From NCBI GenBank assembly GCA_947468275.1, contig CANIKO010000007.1:1-64000 (forward strand): 64,000 nucleotides of DNA, written 5' to 3'. Under the pieces are notes generated by a model. That model worked only from the letters and a program-made list of their open reading frames with translations. It was not told the origin of the DNA and did no database searches. Origin of the DNA: Bacteroidota bacterium. GTDB lineage: Bacteria > Bacteroidota > Bacteroidia > NS11-12g > UBA9320. Shown piece after piece: positions 52,363-61,763 of the stretch (the stretch's first letter is position 1; each line of letters opens with the position of its first letter). A program made the translations under genes and the position numbers.

Positions 52363-54816
52363 ATGCAAAAGCTATTTACTCTTTTATTCGTCTTAATTGG
52401 ATGCAACGTTTTGGCACAAATCAATACCACGGTTACGGTTTACAATTTATCGGATTCAACAAAACTTGCAGAAGTTAAAGTTGAGATTGATTTTTTGGCT
52501 CAAAATTTAAAAGGTTTTTCAAAACTAACCGATGCCAATGGCACGGTATCGTTTGAATTGCCTTCATCCACAGCCTTTAATTTATTGGTAAGTAAAGATG
52601 GGTTTAAACCTATTTTTAATAAAATAACCAACGCTCCGTCGCAATTAAATATTTATTTAAAAACGCTTGTGTATGACGGTGAAGAAGTTACTGTGACCGC
52701 CACTCGCGCCGGAACTGCAAGCACAGCCACGTTTACCCAATTGACAAAAAAAGAATTAGCCGCTCGAAATTTTGGGCAAGATTTACCCATTTTGTTGCAA
52801 ACCACTCCATCATCGGTAACCACCAGCGATGCCGGTGCCGGAATTGGATATACAGGAATTCGAATTCGTGGTATTGACCCCACCCGTATAAACGTTACCA
52901 TTAATGGTGTGCCGCTTAACGATGCCGAATCGCAAGGGGTGTTTTGGGTAAATATGCCCGACTTTGCCAGCGGGGTTGAAAATATTCAGGTTCAACGAGG
53001 CGTTGGAACAAGTACTAATGGTGCAGGGGCTTTTGGAGCCAGTATCAACGTGAAAACTGATAAATTTTCGGAAACTCCGTATGCCAAATTGAGTGCTTCC
53101 ATGGGAAGTTTTAATACCAACCGCCAATCGGTAAAATTAGGAACCGGCCGAATGAAAAACGATTGGTATGCCGAAGGCCGTATTTCATGGATACACAGCG
53201 ATGGATTTATAGATAGAGCCGCTTCGGATTTACAGGCTTGGTCATTTAGCACAGGGCACAAAACCAAAAAAAGTTTGTTTCAGGTAATTGTATTTTCAGG
53301 CAATGAAAAAACCTATCAGGCTTGGAATGGCGTGCCAATGGCTAAGTATAAAAATGATTCATCAGAGGTAGATTCACTAATAAATTATTTATGGTATGAC
53401 AGCACTAAGGCCGCCCAATTGAGAAGCGGCGACCCAAGTAAATACAACTATTACACCTACAAAAACGAAACGGATAATTATAAGCAAAGTCATATTCAGG
53501 TGGTTTATAATCACAGTTTGCGAAAAAACCAAAGCTTCAATGTGGTGTTGCACGGCACATTAGGTGGAGGTTATTATGAAAATTTTGAACATAAAACCGA
53601 TTTGAAGAATTATATGGATTCACCTGCGGTATCTTATGGCAACAGATATTATCAGGCTGATTTAATTAGGCAGCGGTGGCTGGATAATAAATTTGCCGGA
53701 GTTGTTTTTTCATACACTAAAAATGGTGTAAAAACCAACCAAACGATTGGCGGAGCAGCAAATGCCTACCACGGTAAAAATTTCGGAAAAGTCATCTGGC
53801 ATGAATTTATGGACATGGAAAAAGGACCTTTTAAATATTATGACAACAAAAGCCTAAAAACCGATGCCAACATATATTGGAAAGTTCAGCACCGTTTTAC
53901 TAAAGAACTTTCAGCCTTCACAGATATGCAGGTAAGGCATATTTATTATGAATGGTTTGGGCCAAACAATACAGGAACCAAAGAACAGCAAAACACCAAT
54001 TACTTATTTTTTAATCCCAAAGCAGGCTTGCAATACCAGCCTAAAAGCAACCAATTGTTTTATCTGACTTACGGGCGAGGAAGTCACGAACCCATTCGTG
54101 ATGATTTTGTAAATTCCAGCACAAACAGCCGCCCCAAACCAGAATTTATGGATAATGTGGAAGCGTCTTTTAAAAGCAGTCATGGCGATTGGAAATATTC
54201 GTTTACAGGTTATTATATGGGTTACAAAAATCAATTGGCCTTATCCGGAAAAATTAATGATGTGGGAGGTTACTCACGAATTAATATTCCTAAAAGTTAC
54301 CGTGCAGGTATTGAAATGGAAGGCTCAGTAGACATTGCAACATGGATAAACTGGAGCATAAATCTAACTTTGAGCATGAACAAAGTGAAGAAATTTACTG
54401 AATATGTGGATGACTTGACCAACAGCGGGCAAGTGAGCTACGAATGGAAAAATACTGATTTAGCATTATCCCCCAATAAAATTTTAGGGTCACAGTTTAC
54501 AATAAAAGCGAGCAAAGATTTATCTATTTTGTTTATTACCAAATATGTGGGTCGCCAGTATTTGGACAATACTCAAACTGCCAGCCGATGCCTCGATCCC
54601 TATGTCATAAATGATATGGTTATTCAATATTCTATCCCTGCAAAAGGGTATAAAAACTGTAATTTGGCTTTAATGATTAACAATATTGGAAATCAAGCTT
54701 ACACCTCCAATGGATACTCGTATAGCGGGATTATTAATAACTCTCGCAAGGATTTCAATTTTGTTTACCCGCAAGCTGGCACTAATTTTATGGCAAGGGT
54801 AGAAATTGGGTTTTAA
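52363..54816 (+). CDS. TonB-dependent outer-membrane receptor, thiamine-regulated
   Basis: This is a 22-strand-type outer-membrane transporter of 817 aa. The signal peptide MQKLFTLLFVLIGCNVLAQ is followed by a carboxypeptidase-regulatory-like domain (about residues 20-105), the plug (EEVTVTATRAGT, GIRIRGIDPTRINVTINGVP, IQVQRGVGTSTNGAGAFG) and the barrel ending in FMARVEIGF with the terminal Phe. The ATG at 52363 starts a perfect signal peptide and is downstream of the riboswitch. Control by a TPP riboswitch indicates uptake of thiamine or a precursor. No pnuT or tenA gene is next to it; a 114-aa hypothetical gene follows. Confidence 0.94.
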   Translation: MQKLFTLLFVLIGCNVLAQINTTVTVYNLSDSTKLAEVKVEIDFLAQNLKGFSKLTDANGTVSFELPSSTAFNLLVSKDGFKPIFNKITNAPSQLNIYLKTLVYDGEEVTVTATRAGTASTATFTQLTKKELAARNFGQDLPILLQTTPSSVTTSDAGAGIGYTGIRIRGIDPTRINVTINGVPLNDAESQGVFWVNMPDFASGVENIQVQRGVGTSTNGAGAFGASINVKTDKFSETPYAKLSASMGSFNTNRQSVKLGTGRMKNDWYAEGRISWIHSDGFIDRAASDLQAWSFSTGHKTKKSLFQVIVFSGNEKTYQAWNGVPMAKYKNDSSEVDSLINYLWYDSTKAAQLRSGDPSKYNYYTYKNETDNYKQSHIQVVYNHSLRKNQSFNVVLHGTLGGGYYENFEHKTDLKNYMDSPAVSYGNRYYQADLIRQRWLDNKFAGVVFSYTKNGVKTNQTIGGAANAYHGKNFGKVIWHEFMDMEKGPFKYYDNKSLKTDANIYWKVQHRFTKELSAFTDMQVRHIYYEWFGPNNTGTKEQQNTNYLFFNPKAGLQYQPKSNQLFYLTYGRGSHEPIRDDFVNSSTNSRPKPEFMDNVEASFKSSHGDWKYSFTGYYMGYKNQLALSGKINDVGGYSRINIPKSYRAGIEMEGSVDIATWINWSINLTLSMNKVKKFTEYVDDLTNSGQVSYEWKNTDLALSPNKILGSQFTIKASKDLSILFITKYVGRQYLDNTQTASRCLDPYVINDMVIQYSIPAKGYKNCNLALMINNIGNQAYTSNGYSYSGIINNSRKDFNFVYPQAGTNFMARVEIGF

Positions 54817-54861
54817 TTTTTAAAAAGTTAAGAATATTTAAGACCTATTTTTGCACCTGAT

Positions 54862-55206
54862 ATGCAATCGGAAATGGTGGCCAAATGGCAAGCAATAATT
54901 CAAAAAATTCAACAGGATTTTAATAAAACACCAGATGTAAATGCCATCTTGTTTTTAATAGGGATGCGAGAATTTGGATTGCCTCGTGAAAAATTCACAA
55001 AGGAAGAAAAAGTAGAATTGATGCACATTGCTGTGTGCCGGCTTTTGAGCAGTTCGGGATATTATGAATTGGAAGGAATAGATAAAGATGGTTGGCCTCA
55101 CTGGAAATCTATTAAAAAACTTCCATTTATTGATGTGTTTCAACAGGAGACTTTTTTGCGCCAGCACATCATTGATTATTTTGAAACCGAAGGTCTTTTA
55201 GAATAA
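54862..55206 (+). CDS. conserved hypothetical protein (114 aa)
   Basis: This is a soluble, mostly helical protein (KWQAIIQKIQQDFNKTPDVN, FLIGMREFG, FTKEEKVELMHIAVCRLLS) ending in acidic residues. I have the impression of a Bacteroidota-restricted family but cannot name it. It starts 45 bp after the TonB receptor, with its own TATTTTTG element (54846-54853) 8 nt before the ATG, so it may be transcribed separately with almost no leader. Confidence 0.75.
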   Translation: MQSEMVAKWQAIIQKIQQDFNKTPDVNAILFLIGMREFGLPREKFTKEEKVELMHIAVCRLLSSSGYYELEGIDKDGWPHWKSIKKLPFIDVFQQETFLRQHIIDYFETEGLLE

Positions 55207-55220
55207 TTAGGAATCTGGAA

Positions 55221-56510
55221 TTAGGAATTAGAAATTGATTTTATTGCTTCCACAAACTTATCCAAATCAGCAATTGAGGTATAAAGATGTGGAGTAACTC
55301 TTACTCCTTTGATATAAGGATGATCAATAGCTACCGTAAAAATTTTAAAGTCTTTTAAGAGTTTATCGGCCAATTGCTGTGGGGTATAACCTTTCACCGA
55401 AATATTAGCAATAGCTCCACTTCGTTCACTAGCCAAAGGTGTATTGATGGTTACCTTATCTAAATTTTGAACTTTTGCCACCCAATAACTTTTTAAGTAT
55501 TGCAGTCGCTCTTGTTTTAGAGTGCTTCCTATGGCATTATGAAATTTTATGGCTTCGTTAATAGCCATCACCGTTTGAGGTGGTTTGGTTCCCTGATGTT
55601 CAAATTTTCGGATATTATCATCTCCAAATTCATCTTCGGCCATCAACGGCCAAATTTTAGGAATATGCTGTATCTTCATCGTCAAAAAACCTACGCCTAA
55701 AGGGCAACACAGCCATTTGTGCAAACTTGCCGCTAAATAATCGGCTCCTAATTCGTCCAATTTAAAATCGATATGGGCCACACTATGAGCAGCATCTACT
55801 ATTACTTCTATTCCTTTGGCATGAGCAGCATCTATAATTTTTTTGGCTGGTAATAATTGGCCACTCAGATTGACCATATGAGTAAGATGAATGACTTTGG
55901 TTTTGGAAGTGACTAACGAAAAATACGCATTAATCAGATCATCGTCCGACTTTGGTAACAATGGTATTTGAGCAATTTTTATGACAATACCTGCTCTTTT
56001 TTCCTGTTGTTTAAAAGCAGACACCATACTTCCATAATCCTGATTGCCAATAATCACTTCATCCCCTTTTTGCCATGGAAAACCTGAAATTACAGTATTC
56101 AAACCCTCCGTGGTATTTCGAGTAATTACCAATTCTTCAGGATCACACCCTAAAAATTCAGACAAATTTTTGCGAGTTTGTTCAATCATATCGCGCTGTT
56201 CGCGGCGCATAAACCAACTTGTCTTGTTGTTAATTTCATGCTCCTTGGCTTGGTGAAACAGCTCGGTACTAAATGGCTGCGGACTAAAATACCCGTTTTC
56301 AAGATTGATAAAATCTTTGGAATAATTAAACATTCCTCTCACAACATTCCAGTAATTTTCATCCGTTACCGGATTTGTTTCCATCTTTTCTTTTAATTTA
56401 CTTAATACCTCCGTATTCATAGTTTCTGCGAATGGAGGATTAGACAAACCTGCCAATGGCAAACCCGTTAATAGAATTCCGGTTTGGGTTAAAAATGTTT
56501 TGCGCTGCAT
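55221..56510 (-). CDS. exported class V aminotransferase-fold PLP enzyme
   Basis: This is a 429-aa PLP enzyme of the aminotransferase class V / cysteine desulfurase / isopenicillin N epimerase superfamily. The N-terminus (MQRKTFLTQTGILLTGLPLAGL) is an export signal, so the enzyme is probably periplasmic. PLP contacts are visible in TRNTTEGLNTVISG, the Asp in VDAAHSVAHIDF, and the Schiff-base Lys in ASLHKWLCCPLG. Isopenicillin N epimerase-like proteins with Tat-type leaders share this layout. The substrate is unknown. It is convergent with the 114-aa gene, 14 bp apart. Confidence 0.88.
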   Translation of the reverse strand: MQRKTFLTQTGILLTGLPLAGLSNPPFAETMNTEVLSKLKEKMETNPVTDENYWNVVRGMFNYSKDFINLENGYFSPQPFSTELFHQAKEHEINNKTSWFMRREQRDMIEQTRKNLSEFLGCDPEELVITRNTTEGLNTVISGFPWQKGDEVIIGNQDYGSMVSAFKQQEKRAGIVIKIAQIPLLPKSDDDLINAYFSLVTSKTKVIHLTHMVNLSGQLLPAKKIIDAAHAKGIEVIVDAAHSVAHIDFKLDELGADYLAASLHKWLCCPLGVGFLTMKIQHIPKIWPLMAEDEFGDDNIRKFEHQGTKPPQTVMAINEAIKFHNAIGSTLKQERLQYLKSYWVAKVQNLDKVTINTPLASERSGAIANISVKGYTPQQLADKLLKDFKIFTVAIDHPYIKGVRVTPHLYTSIADLDKFVEAIKSISNS

Positions 56511-56634
56511 AGTTTTTCAAACCACTAAAGTACTTTAATTTTTAAATAACTAAATATGATAAAAAAAACAGAATAAATCATTGAATGCCTATTAAAAAAA
56601 TGAATCCATTAGCTGTGGGAGGTTAGTTCTTACT

Positions 56635-56780
56635 AACTTTTTTGTTTGCCCAAAAAAGTTACAAAAAAAGGCCCCAACAAAACCAACTTCAAAAATTTTC
56701 AATACCGTTGTTTAGTTGTAGACAAATCTACCAAATTTTTTAAGTTCGCTCTTTTGTTGGATCCCCACCGCACCCTTGCG
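56635..56780. repeat. intergenic palindromic repeat element
   Basis: The hairpin AACTTTTTTG - TTTGCC - CAAAAAAGTT (56635-56660) is followed by a CCCCAACAAAA / TTTTGTTGG inverted pair (about 56672-56760) and a CGCACCCTTGCGGACGATGCC end. Sequences of this kind (ACTTTTTTG...CAAAAAAGT) occur between genes in many Bacteroidota, from memory. The rest of 56511-56865 is AT-rich with no gene. Confidence 0.5.
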
Positions 56781-56916
56781 GACGATGCCTAATAGAAGTT
56801 GAATTGCGTAGAAAAGGACGTGATTTTAATGATTTTTTTATAAAAATAAAATAAATGGCATTTTAATGACAGGCATTGGGTTCAAAAAATCGTCTATACT
56901 TTTTAAAGATACTAAA

Positions 56917-57096
56917 ATGTCACGGATATTATGCCCCAATTGCAGCCATCACAGTTATCATATAGCAAATAACAATGATAGCAAACCCAGTCATTTATTG
57001 GTAGGAAAAGTTTTATTAAAGTTGGGGTATATTCCTTCTTTTATCAAGAATCTACCTATCCAGTGTGATATTTGCAGCTATAGCTGGAAAGCTTGA
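56917..57096 (+). CDS. small zinc-ribbon protein
   Basis: This is a 59-aa protein beginning MSRILCPNCSHHSYH and containing a second pair, CDIC, near the end, a typical two-knuckle zinc ribbon. The internal ATG is preferred over the upstream in-frame ATG at 56866 because the added 17 residues are unlike a protein N-terminus and the zinc knuckle would otherwise be displaced. Function unknown; it could bind RNA or another protein. Confidence 0.55.
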   Translation: MSRILCPNCSHHSYHIANNNDSKPSHLLVGKVLLKLGYIPSFIKNLPIQCDICSYSWKA

Positions 57097-57106
57097 GAAA
57101 GAAACG

Positions 57107-58150
57107 CTATTTGCTCACAACCATTCTTTGGTTTTGACTATTTTCTCCGTTAGTCACCCTAATCAAATAAATGCCACTAGGTAAATTCAAATTCATTGGG
57201 TTCAGATAATCATTCAGTTCGGCTTTATAAACTATCTGCCCCATTTGATTAATTATTTCAATGGTTAAAATTTCTTTGGTTTCTTTCCTAATAGTAAAGT
57301 TGCCCGAATTTGGGATGGGGTAAATTTTAAAGCTATTTTGTTTGAAGGTACTGGAAATACCTGCTGTTATAGAAATGTCTTTGCAAGTTTTTGAAAAACA
57401 CCCGGCAGCATTTGTCACATTTAAACAAACCAAATAGGTATCTAACTTCGGAAAATTATAAATTGGATTGGGAATTAAAGTACTATCAATATTACCAAAA
57501 AACCATTTGTAAATAGTATTCCCGGCTTGTTTCGCTTTAAAATTAACTTTTGTTTGATTAACTGTAAACGTAAAATCTGAGATGGGATAACTATTAATTG
57601 TTATTGGTTTGCTTATGGAATCAGAGCATCCATTTGAATCAATAGCAACTAAAGTGACATTAGGGAAACATCCAATTGAAGTATAAAAATGCTTCGGGGA
57701 TTTTTCTGTCGAGGCTTGAGCATCACCAAATTTCCATTTATAGGTTTGCGCCCCTCTTGACAGGTTAATAAAAGTTGCACTATCTCCTTCGCAAATATCC
57801 TGAACACTAAAATCAGCTATAGCATGTAGCTTAATTGTAACCGTAATAGCAGTTCGGTTTGCACTTGCTTCGCAGGTACTGTCCTGAACATAGAAGGTGG
57901 TGGTTTTTGTTAATTCACCTGTTATATAATTTGAATCATTACCAAGATACGTTCCTCCGGTAGGTTCGCTATACCAGCCTATTTTCCCAATACCTTTTAC
58001 TGATAATTTTGTGCTCAGTCCTTGGCATATAGAGAGATTGGCGGAAATGGTAGTATTGGCAGGAGCCGATGGAGGATTGCACGAGAATACGTTTACCCTC
58101 ATTCCAAAAATCAATAAAATTATTAAACTTGTCCGAACAACTATTTTCAT
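57107..58150 (-). CDS. PKD-domain secreted protein with type A T9SS sorting domain
   Basis: This is a 347-aa exported protein with a signal peptide of about 23 residues. It has an Ig-like repeat (IGWYSEPTGGTYLG with flanking cysteines), a PKD domain (YKWKFGDAQAS), a second, weaker PKD-like unit (YKWFFGNIDS), and a C-terminal sorting domain (FKIYPIPNSGNFTI to NQRMVVSK). It is a smaller relative of the 900-aa protein at 42892, with the same order of Ig-like, PKD and sorting domains. Confidence 0.88.
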   Translation of the reverse strand: MKIVVRTSLIILLIFGMRVNVFSCNPPSAPANTTISANLSICQGLSTKLSVKGIGKIGWYSEPTGGTYLGNDSNYITGELTKTTTFYVQDSTCEASANRTAITVTIKLHAIADFSVQDICEGDSATFINLSRGAQTYKWKFGDAQASTEKSPKHFYTSIGCFPNVTLVAIDSNGCSDSISKPITINSYPISDFTFTVNQTKVNFKAKQAGNTIYKWFFGNIDSTLIPNPIYNFPKLDTYLVCLNVTNAAGCFSKTCKDISITAGISSTFKQNSFKIYPIPNSGNFTIRKETKEILTIEIINQMGQIVYKAELNDYLNPMNLNLPSGIYLIRVTNGENSQNQRMVVSK

Positions 58151-58238
58151 GATTTTAGCTCCATATTACTTGTTAACGCTAACAAATATATCACTTTTCA
58201 AACCTTTTCTTAGATATTTAAGGCTGGTTTGTTAAAGC

Positions 58239-58775
58239 CTACCAATCGTCCTTCTTCTTGGCTGGTGGAGTTTTTACCGCTTTTTTAAGTTCGGTTTTCA
58301 GGTTATCAAAATAAGTATTGGTTTGTTGTATATAACCCTGATAGGCTTCTTTGTAATATTGGTCTTTGGTATCCATCCATTTCGAAACATCATAATAAGA
58401 GGCTTGTACCCAACGAATACGAGAAATTTCATACTTAAATTTACCGTCCTTAAAATTTAAAGTAATGGTGTATGCCACCATTCCGTCATAGGATTCAACG
58501 CCTTTTTTATCTTTACTATTAATTTTAAATTGTGCTTTACCCACTATTTCACCAGTCTCAGGGTTTTTGGTTTGCACCATTCCGGTTGGGTTAGGATAAA
58601 ATTTATTAATCCAAGCCATAGTCCTGTCATACAAATCTGCTTGTTTAGCTCCTGGCACATCCACCACTTCTTTAATAAGGGCTTGTTTGGTTTCGGCATC
58701 TACAGGCAGTGTTTGCTGGGCATACGAAATTAAAAACGAACAGAACAGACTAATGGTAAAGATGATTTTTTGCAT
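58239..58775 (-). CDS. exported DUF4468-domain protein
   Basis: This is a 178-aa protein with a signal peptide (MQKIIFTISLFCSFLISYAQ) and a DUF4468 domain with TBP-like fold (MAWINKFYPNP, GKAQFKI, YTITLNFKDGKFKYEISRI). Such domains are frequent in Bacteroidota envelope proteins of unknown function. The Met at 58775 gives the signal peptide directly; the longer frame from 58832 adds 19 basic residues and is unlikely. Confidence 0.85.
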   Translation of the reverse strand: MQKIIFTISLFCSFLISYAQQTLPVDAETKQALIKEVVDVPGAKQADLYDRTMAWINKFYPNPTGMVQTKNPETGEIVGKAQFKINSKDKKGVESYDGMVAYTITLNFKDGKFKYEISRIRWVQASYYDVSKWMDTKDQYYKEAYQGYIQQTNTYFDNLKTELKKAVKTPPAKKKDDW

Positions 58776-58917
58776 TTTTATAGATTTGTTTCTTAATTTA
58801 AACCTCAAAGGTAAAGATTTATTGTATTTCATTGTTTGGTTTTAGAGTTACTTTTGCCAAAGCATAAACAAACAAAAGATTATTAATCGAGTTTATATTT
58901 AAAACCATTCTACTATA

Positions 58918-59577
58918 TTGAATTTTTTTGCACATTACTATTTTCATCATAAGCCCACAAATACTTGGCATAACGCTGGTTTGTTGTTTCCTGATTTATT
59001 ACGAATTTTTACCAAGGACCAACGCATATCCGAAAAAAGTAACATTGATTTTGGCTATCAACAAAATAATTATGAAAATTTAATTGGCGGAATTCAAAAC
59101 CATTTCAGAGGGGATGATATTTTTCACAATTGGGATTGGTTTAAAGCTATAAATCATGAATTGGCTGTAACCATTCGTGAAAGTAAATTGGGAATAAAAC
59201 GCGATTGGTTTTTAGCTCATATTTTTATTGAACTTGCCATTGACCATGTTTTGGTAAGCGAAAATGAAACACTCGTAAAGAAACTTTATGTCGATTTAAT
59301 GGCTTGTGATAAATCAGGATGGGAATTTTTTTTTAATAAAAACAATTTTGAAGAATTTGAAATATGGCATTTAGGATTTGAGCGATTTGTTAAGAATCAA
59401 TATATTTTCAACTATAAAGATACTGCCAATGTTATTTATGCGTTAAACCGTATATATCTGAGCGCAGGCATAGGGGAATTTGATGATACTCAAAATCAAT
59501 TTTTATTAGTATTATTGAACAATTTTATTCCACAAGTAAAATTAAAAATGAACGAGCTATATAATATATTAGAATGA
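58918..59577 (+). CDS. AcpH-like (ACP phosphodiesterase family) protein
   Basis: This is a 219-aa protein whose beginning (NFFAHYYF, then GLLFPDLL) matches the N-terminal pattern of acyl-carrier-protein phosphodiesterases (DUF479/AcpH: NFLAHLYL, G...D). The later HDxH-type contacts are less clear (FRGDDIFHNWDWF, FLAHIFIELAIDHVL). No ATG is available, so a TTG at 58918 is taken as the start, immediately before the conserved segment. The stop overlaps the next gene by 4 bp (ATGA), so the two are translationally coupled. The exact activity is uncertain. Confidence 0.65.
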   Translation: MNFFAHYYFHHKPTNTWHNAGLLFPDLLRIFTKDQRISEKSNIDFGYQQNNYENLIGGIQNHFRGDDIFHNWDWFKAINHELAVTIRESKLGIKRDWFLAHIFIELAIDHVLVSENETLVKKLYVDLMACDKSGWEFFFNKNNFEEFEIWHLGFERFVKNQYIFNYKDTANVIYALNRIYLSAGIGEFDDTQNQFLLVLLNNFIPQVKLKMNELYNILE

Positions 59578-60656
59578 GGAAGTACTTAATAATTATTTTT
59601 CTAACCTTTTTTTCAGCTAGTGCTTTTGCGCAAAGCACCCCTAAATACAGTAACGATTTTTTAAATATTGGAGTCGGGGCAAAAGCCTTTGGAATGGCCA
59701 ATGCTGTGGTAGCCTCAAGTGATGATGCAACTTCAGGGTATTGGAATCCCTCAGGATTACTCTCTTTAAAAGACAATGTTCAACTATCATTTATGCACTC
59801 CGCTTATTTGGCTGGAATAGCCAATTATGATTATGGTTCTTTTGCTACCAAACTAGATGATAAGCGAGCCATCGGTGTTTCAGTAATACGTTTTAGTGTA
59901 GATGGAATTCCAAACACTTTAGATTTGATTAGAAACGGGCAAATTGACTACAATCGAGTGACTAGTTTTTCGGCGAGTGACTATGCATTTTTATTTAGTT
60001 ATGCTCAAAAAACAAATATTGAAGGGTTAACTTTGGGAGGAAATGCAAAAATAATTCATCGCAAGGCTGGCGAATTTACTACTGCTTGGGGTTTTGGATT
60101 AGATGCCTCCTTACAATACAAAAGTAAAGGTCACTGGCAATTTGGCCTCATGGCTCGGGATATTTCAACCACCTTTAATGCTTGGAATTTTTCATTTACC
60201 GATGCCGAAAAAAATACATTTATTCAAACTCAAAATGAAATTCCTAAAAACTCATTAGAAATAACCTTACCTACATTTATACTCGGTGCGGGAAAATTAT
60301 TCCAAATAAATAACAATATAGGATTGAGGGCTGAAAGCAATGTCGCCATCAATACTGATGGGCAACGCAACGTACTGGTAAGTTCCAAATATTTCAATCT
60401 TGACCCTAATATGGGGGTAGAAGCTAATTATAAAAAGGCGGTTTTTATTCGTGCTGGTATAGGTAAGTTTCAACGTGAACTTGATATTAATAATAAAAAA
60501 GCTTTAACCTTTCAACCCAATATTGGCTTAGGTTTAAAATTAGGAAGTATCATGTTAGATTATGCACTTACTGATATTGGTGATGTTTCAGCTTCACTTT
60601 ATAGTAATTTGTTTTCCGTAAGATTTAGTATTAACAAAAAAGATGTACCTAAGTAA
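59574..60656 (+). CDS. PorV/PorQ-family outer-membrane protein (T9SS-associated)
   Basis: This is a 360-aa predicted beta-barrel. The signal peptide is MRKYLIIIFLTFFSASAFAQ. The conserved FadL/PorV-like start follows: FLNIGVGAKAFGMANAVVAS, then DDATSGYWNPSGL. The barrel strands continue to a C-terminal LFSVRFSINKK. PorV is the shuttle for type A cargo in T9SS; several paralogs exist per genome, so the precise role of this one is open. It is coupled to the preceding AcpH-like gene. Confidence 0.88.
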   Translation: MRKYLIIIFLTFFSASAFAQSTPKYSNDFLNIGVGAKAFGMANAVVASSDDATSGYWNPSGLLSLKDNVQLSFMHSAYLAGIANYDYGSFATKLDDKRAIGVSVIRFSVDGIPNTLDLIRNGQIDYNRVTSFSASDYAFLFSYAQKTNIEGLTLGGNAKIIHRKAGEFTTAWGFGLDASLQYKSKGHWQFGLMARDISTTFNAWNFSFTDAEKNTFIQTQNEIPKNSLEITLPTFILGAGKLFQINNNIGLRAESNVAINTDGQRNVLVSSKYFNLDPNMGVEANYKKAVFIRAGIGKFQRELDINNKKALTFQPNIGLGLKLGSIMLDYALTDIGDVSASLYSNLFSVRFSINKKDVPK

Positions 60657-60757
60657 CTTTGACTAGTTAATTTTTCCTAATTTAAAATTCTTACTTAACT
60701 ACCTCCTTACTTTCCATTAATTTTTTCGTAGGTTTGTTTCCATTAATTTAAAAAATT

Positions 60758-61747
60758 ATGCCAAATTCATACATTGCCGGTTTAGGCCATTATTTGCCTG
60801 AGAGAATGGTTACAAATAAAGATCTTGAAAAAATAATGGATACCACCGATGAGTGGATAGTGGAACGCACTGGAATCAACTCAAGACATTGGGCCGATAT
60901 GAGCGTAGACAGCACTTCCAATATGGGAACCAGAGCTGCGCTAAAAGCTTTAAAAAATGCAAACCTAGAAGCCTCTGATGTGGATTTTATAATATTTTGC
61001 ACTTTGTCTCCTGATTACAGTTTTCCGGGTGGTGGAGTTATGGTTCAGGAGCAATTGGGGATTGATACAATAGGAGCTCTGGATATTCGAAATCAATGTT
61101 CGGGTTTTGTGTATGGATTAAGCGTAGCCGACCAATTTATAAAAAGTGGAATGTATAAAACCATTTTAGTAATTGGTTCAGAAATACACAGTACAGGGTT
61201 GGATAAAACCACCCGTGGTCGAAATGTATCAGTTATATTTGGTGATGGAGCCGGGGCTGCGGTTATAAGAGCTACGGATAAACCTGGTCATGGTGTTTTA
61301 TCTACCCACTTGCACAGCCAAGGAAAGTATGCTGAAGAATTAGTGGTACTAGAACCGGGTTCATCAAGTTTGAACAGAACGGAATATTTACCGGAAAAAA
61401 TTTATCCGATAATGAATGGCAGCAATGTTTTTAAACATGCAGTTACCCGTTTTCCGGAGGTGATAATGGAAGCTTTAAATAAAAATGGATATTCTCCTTC
61501 TGATATCAATTTATTAATTCCTCATCAGGCCAATTTGCGAATATCTCAGTTTATTCAAAAAACCATGCACCTGCGTGATGACCAAGTTTTTAATAATATC
61601 ATGAAATACGGAAATACCACTGCCGCCTCTGTACCCATAGCTTTATCGGAAGCTTGGCAGGAAGGAAAAGTTAAAGAAGGTGACCTAATTTGTTTGGCCG
61701 CCTTTGGAAGCGGATTTACTTGGGCAAGTGCTTTAATTCGCTGGTAA
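60758..61747 (+). CDS. fabH: 3-oxoacyl-ACP synthase III (KAS III)
   Basis: It starts fatty-acid synthesis by condensing acyl-CoA with malonyl-ACP. The catalytic triad is complete: Cys in NQCSGFVYGL, His in LIPHQANLRI and Asn in YGNTTAASVPIALSEA. The length of 329 aa and the C-terminal CLAAFGSGFTWASALIRW are normal. A TAGGTTTG element (60729-60736) is 21 nt before the ATG. The usual fapR/plsX/rpmF neighbours are absent, so this may be one of several KAS III paralogs. Confidence 0.94.
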   Translation: MPNSYIAGLGHYLPERMVTNKDLEKIMDTTDEWIVERTGINSRHWADMSVDSTSNMGTRAALKALKNANLEASDVDFIIFCTLSPDYSFPGGGVMVQEQLGIDTIGALDIRNQCSGFVYGLSVADQFIKSGMYKTILVIGSEIHSTGLDKTTRGRNVSVIFGDGAGAAVIRATDKPGHGVLSTHLHSQGKYAEELVVLEPGSSSLNRTEYLPEKIYPIMNGSNVFKHAVTRFPEVIMEALNKNGYSPSDINLLIPHQANLRISQFIQKTMHLRDDQVFNNIMKYGNTTAASVPIALSEAWQEGKVKEGDLICLAAFGSGFTWASALIRW

Positions 61748-61763
61748 AATTAATTGTAAAGGT

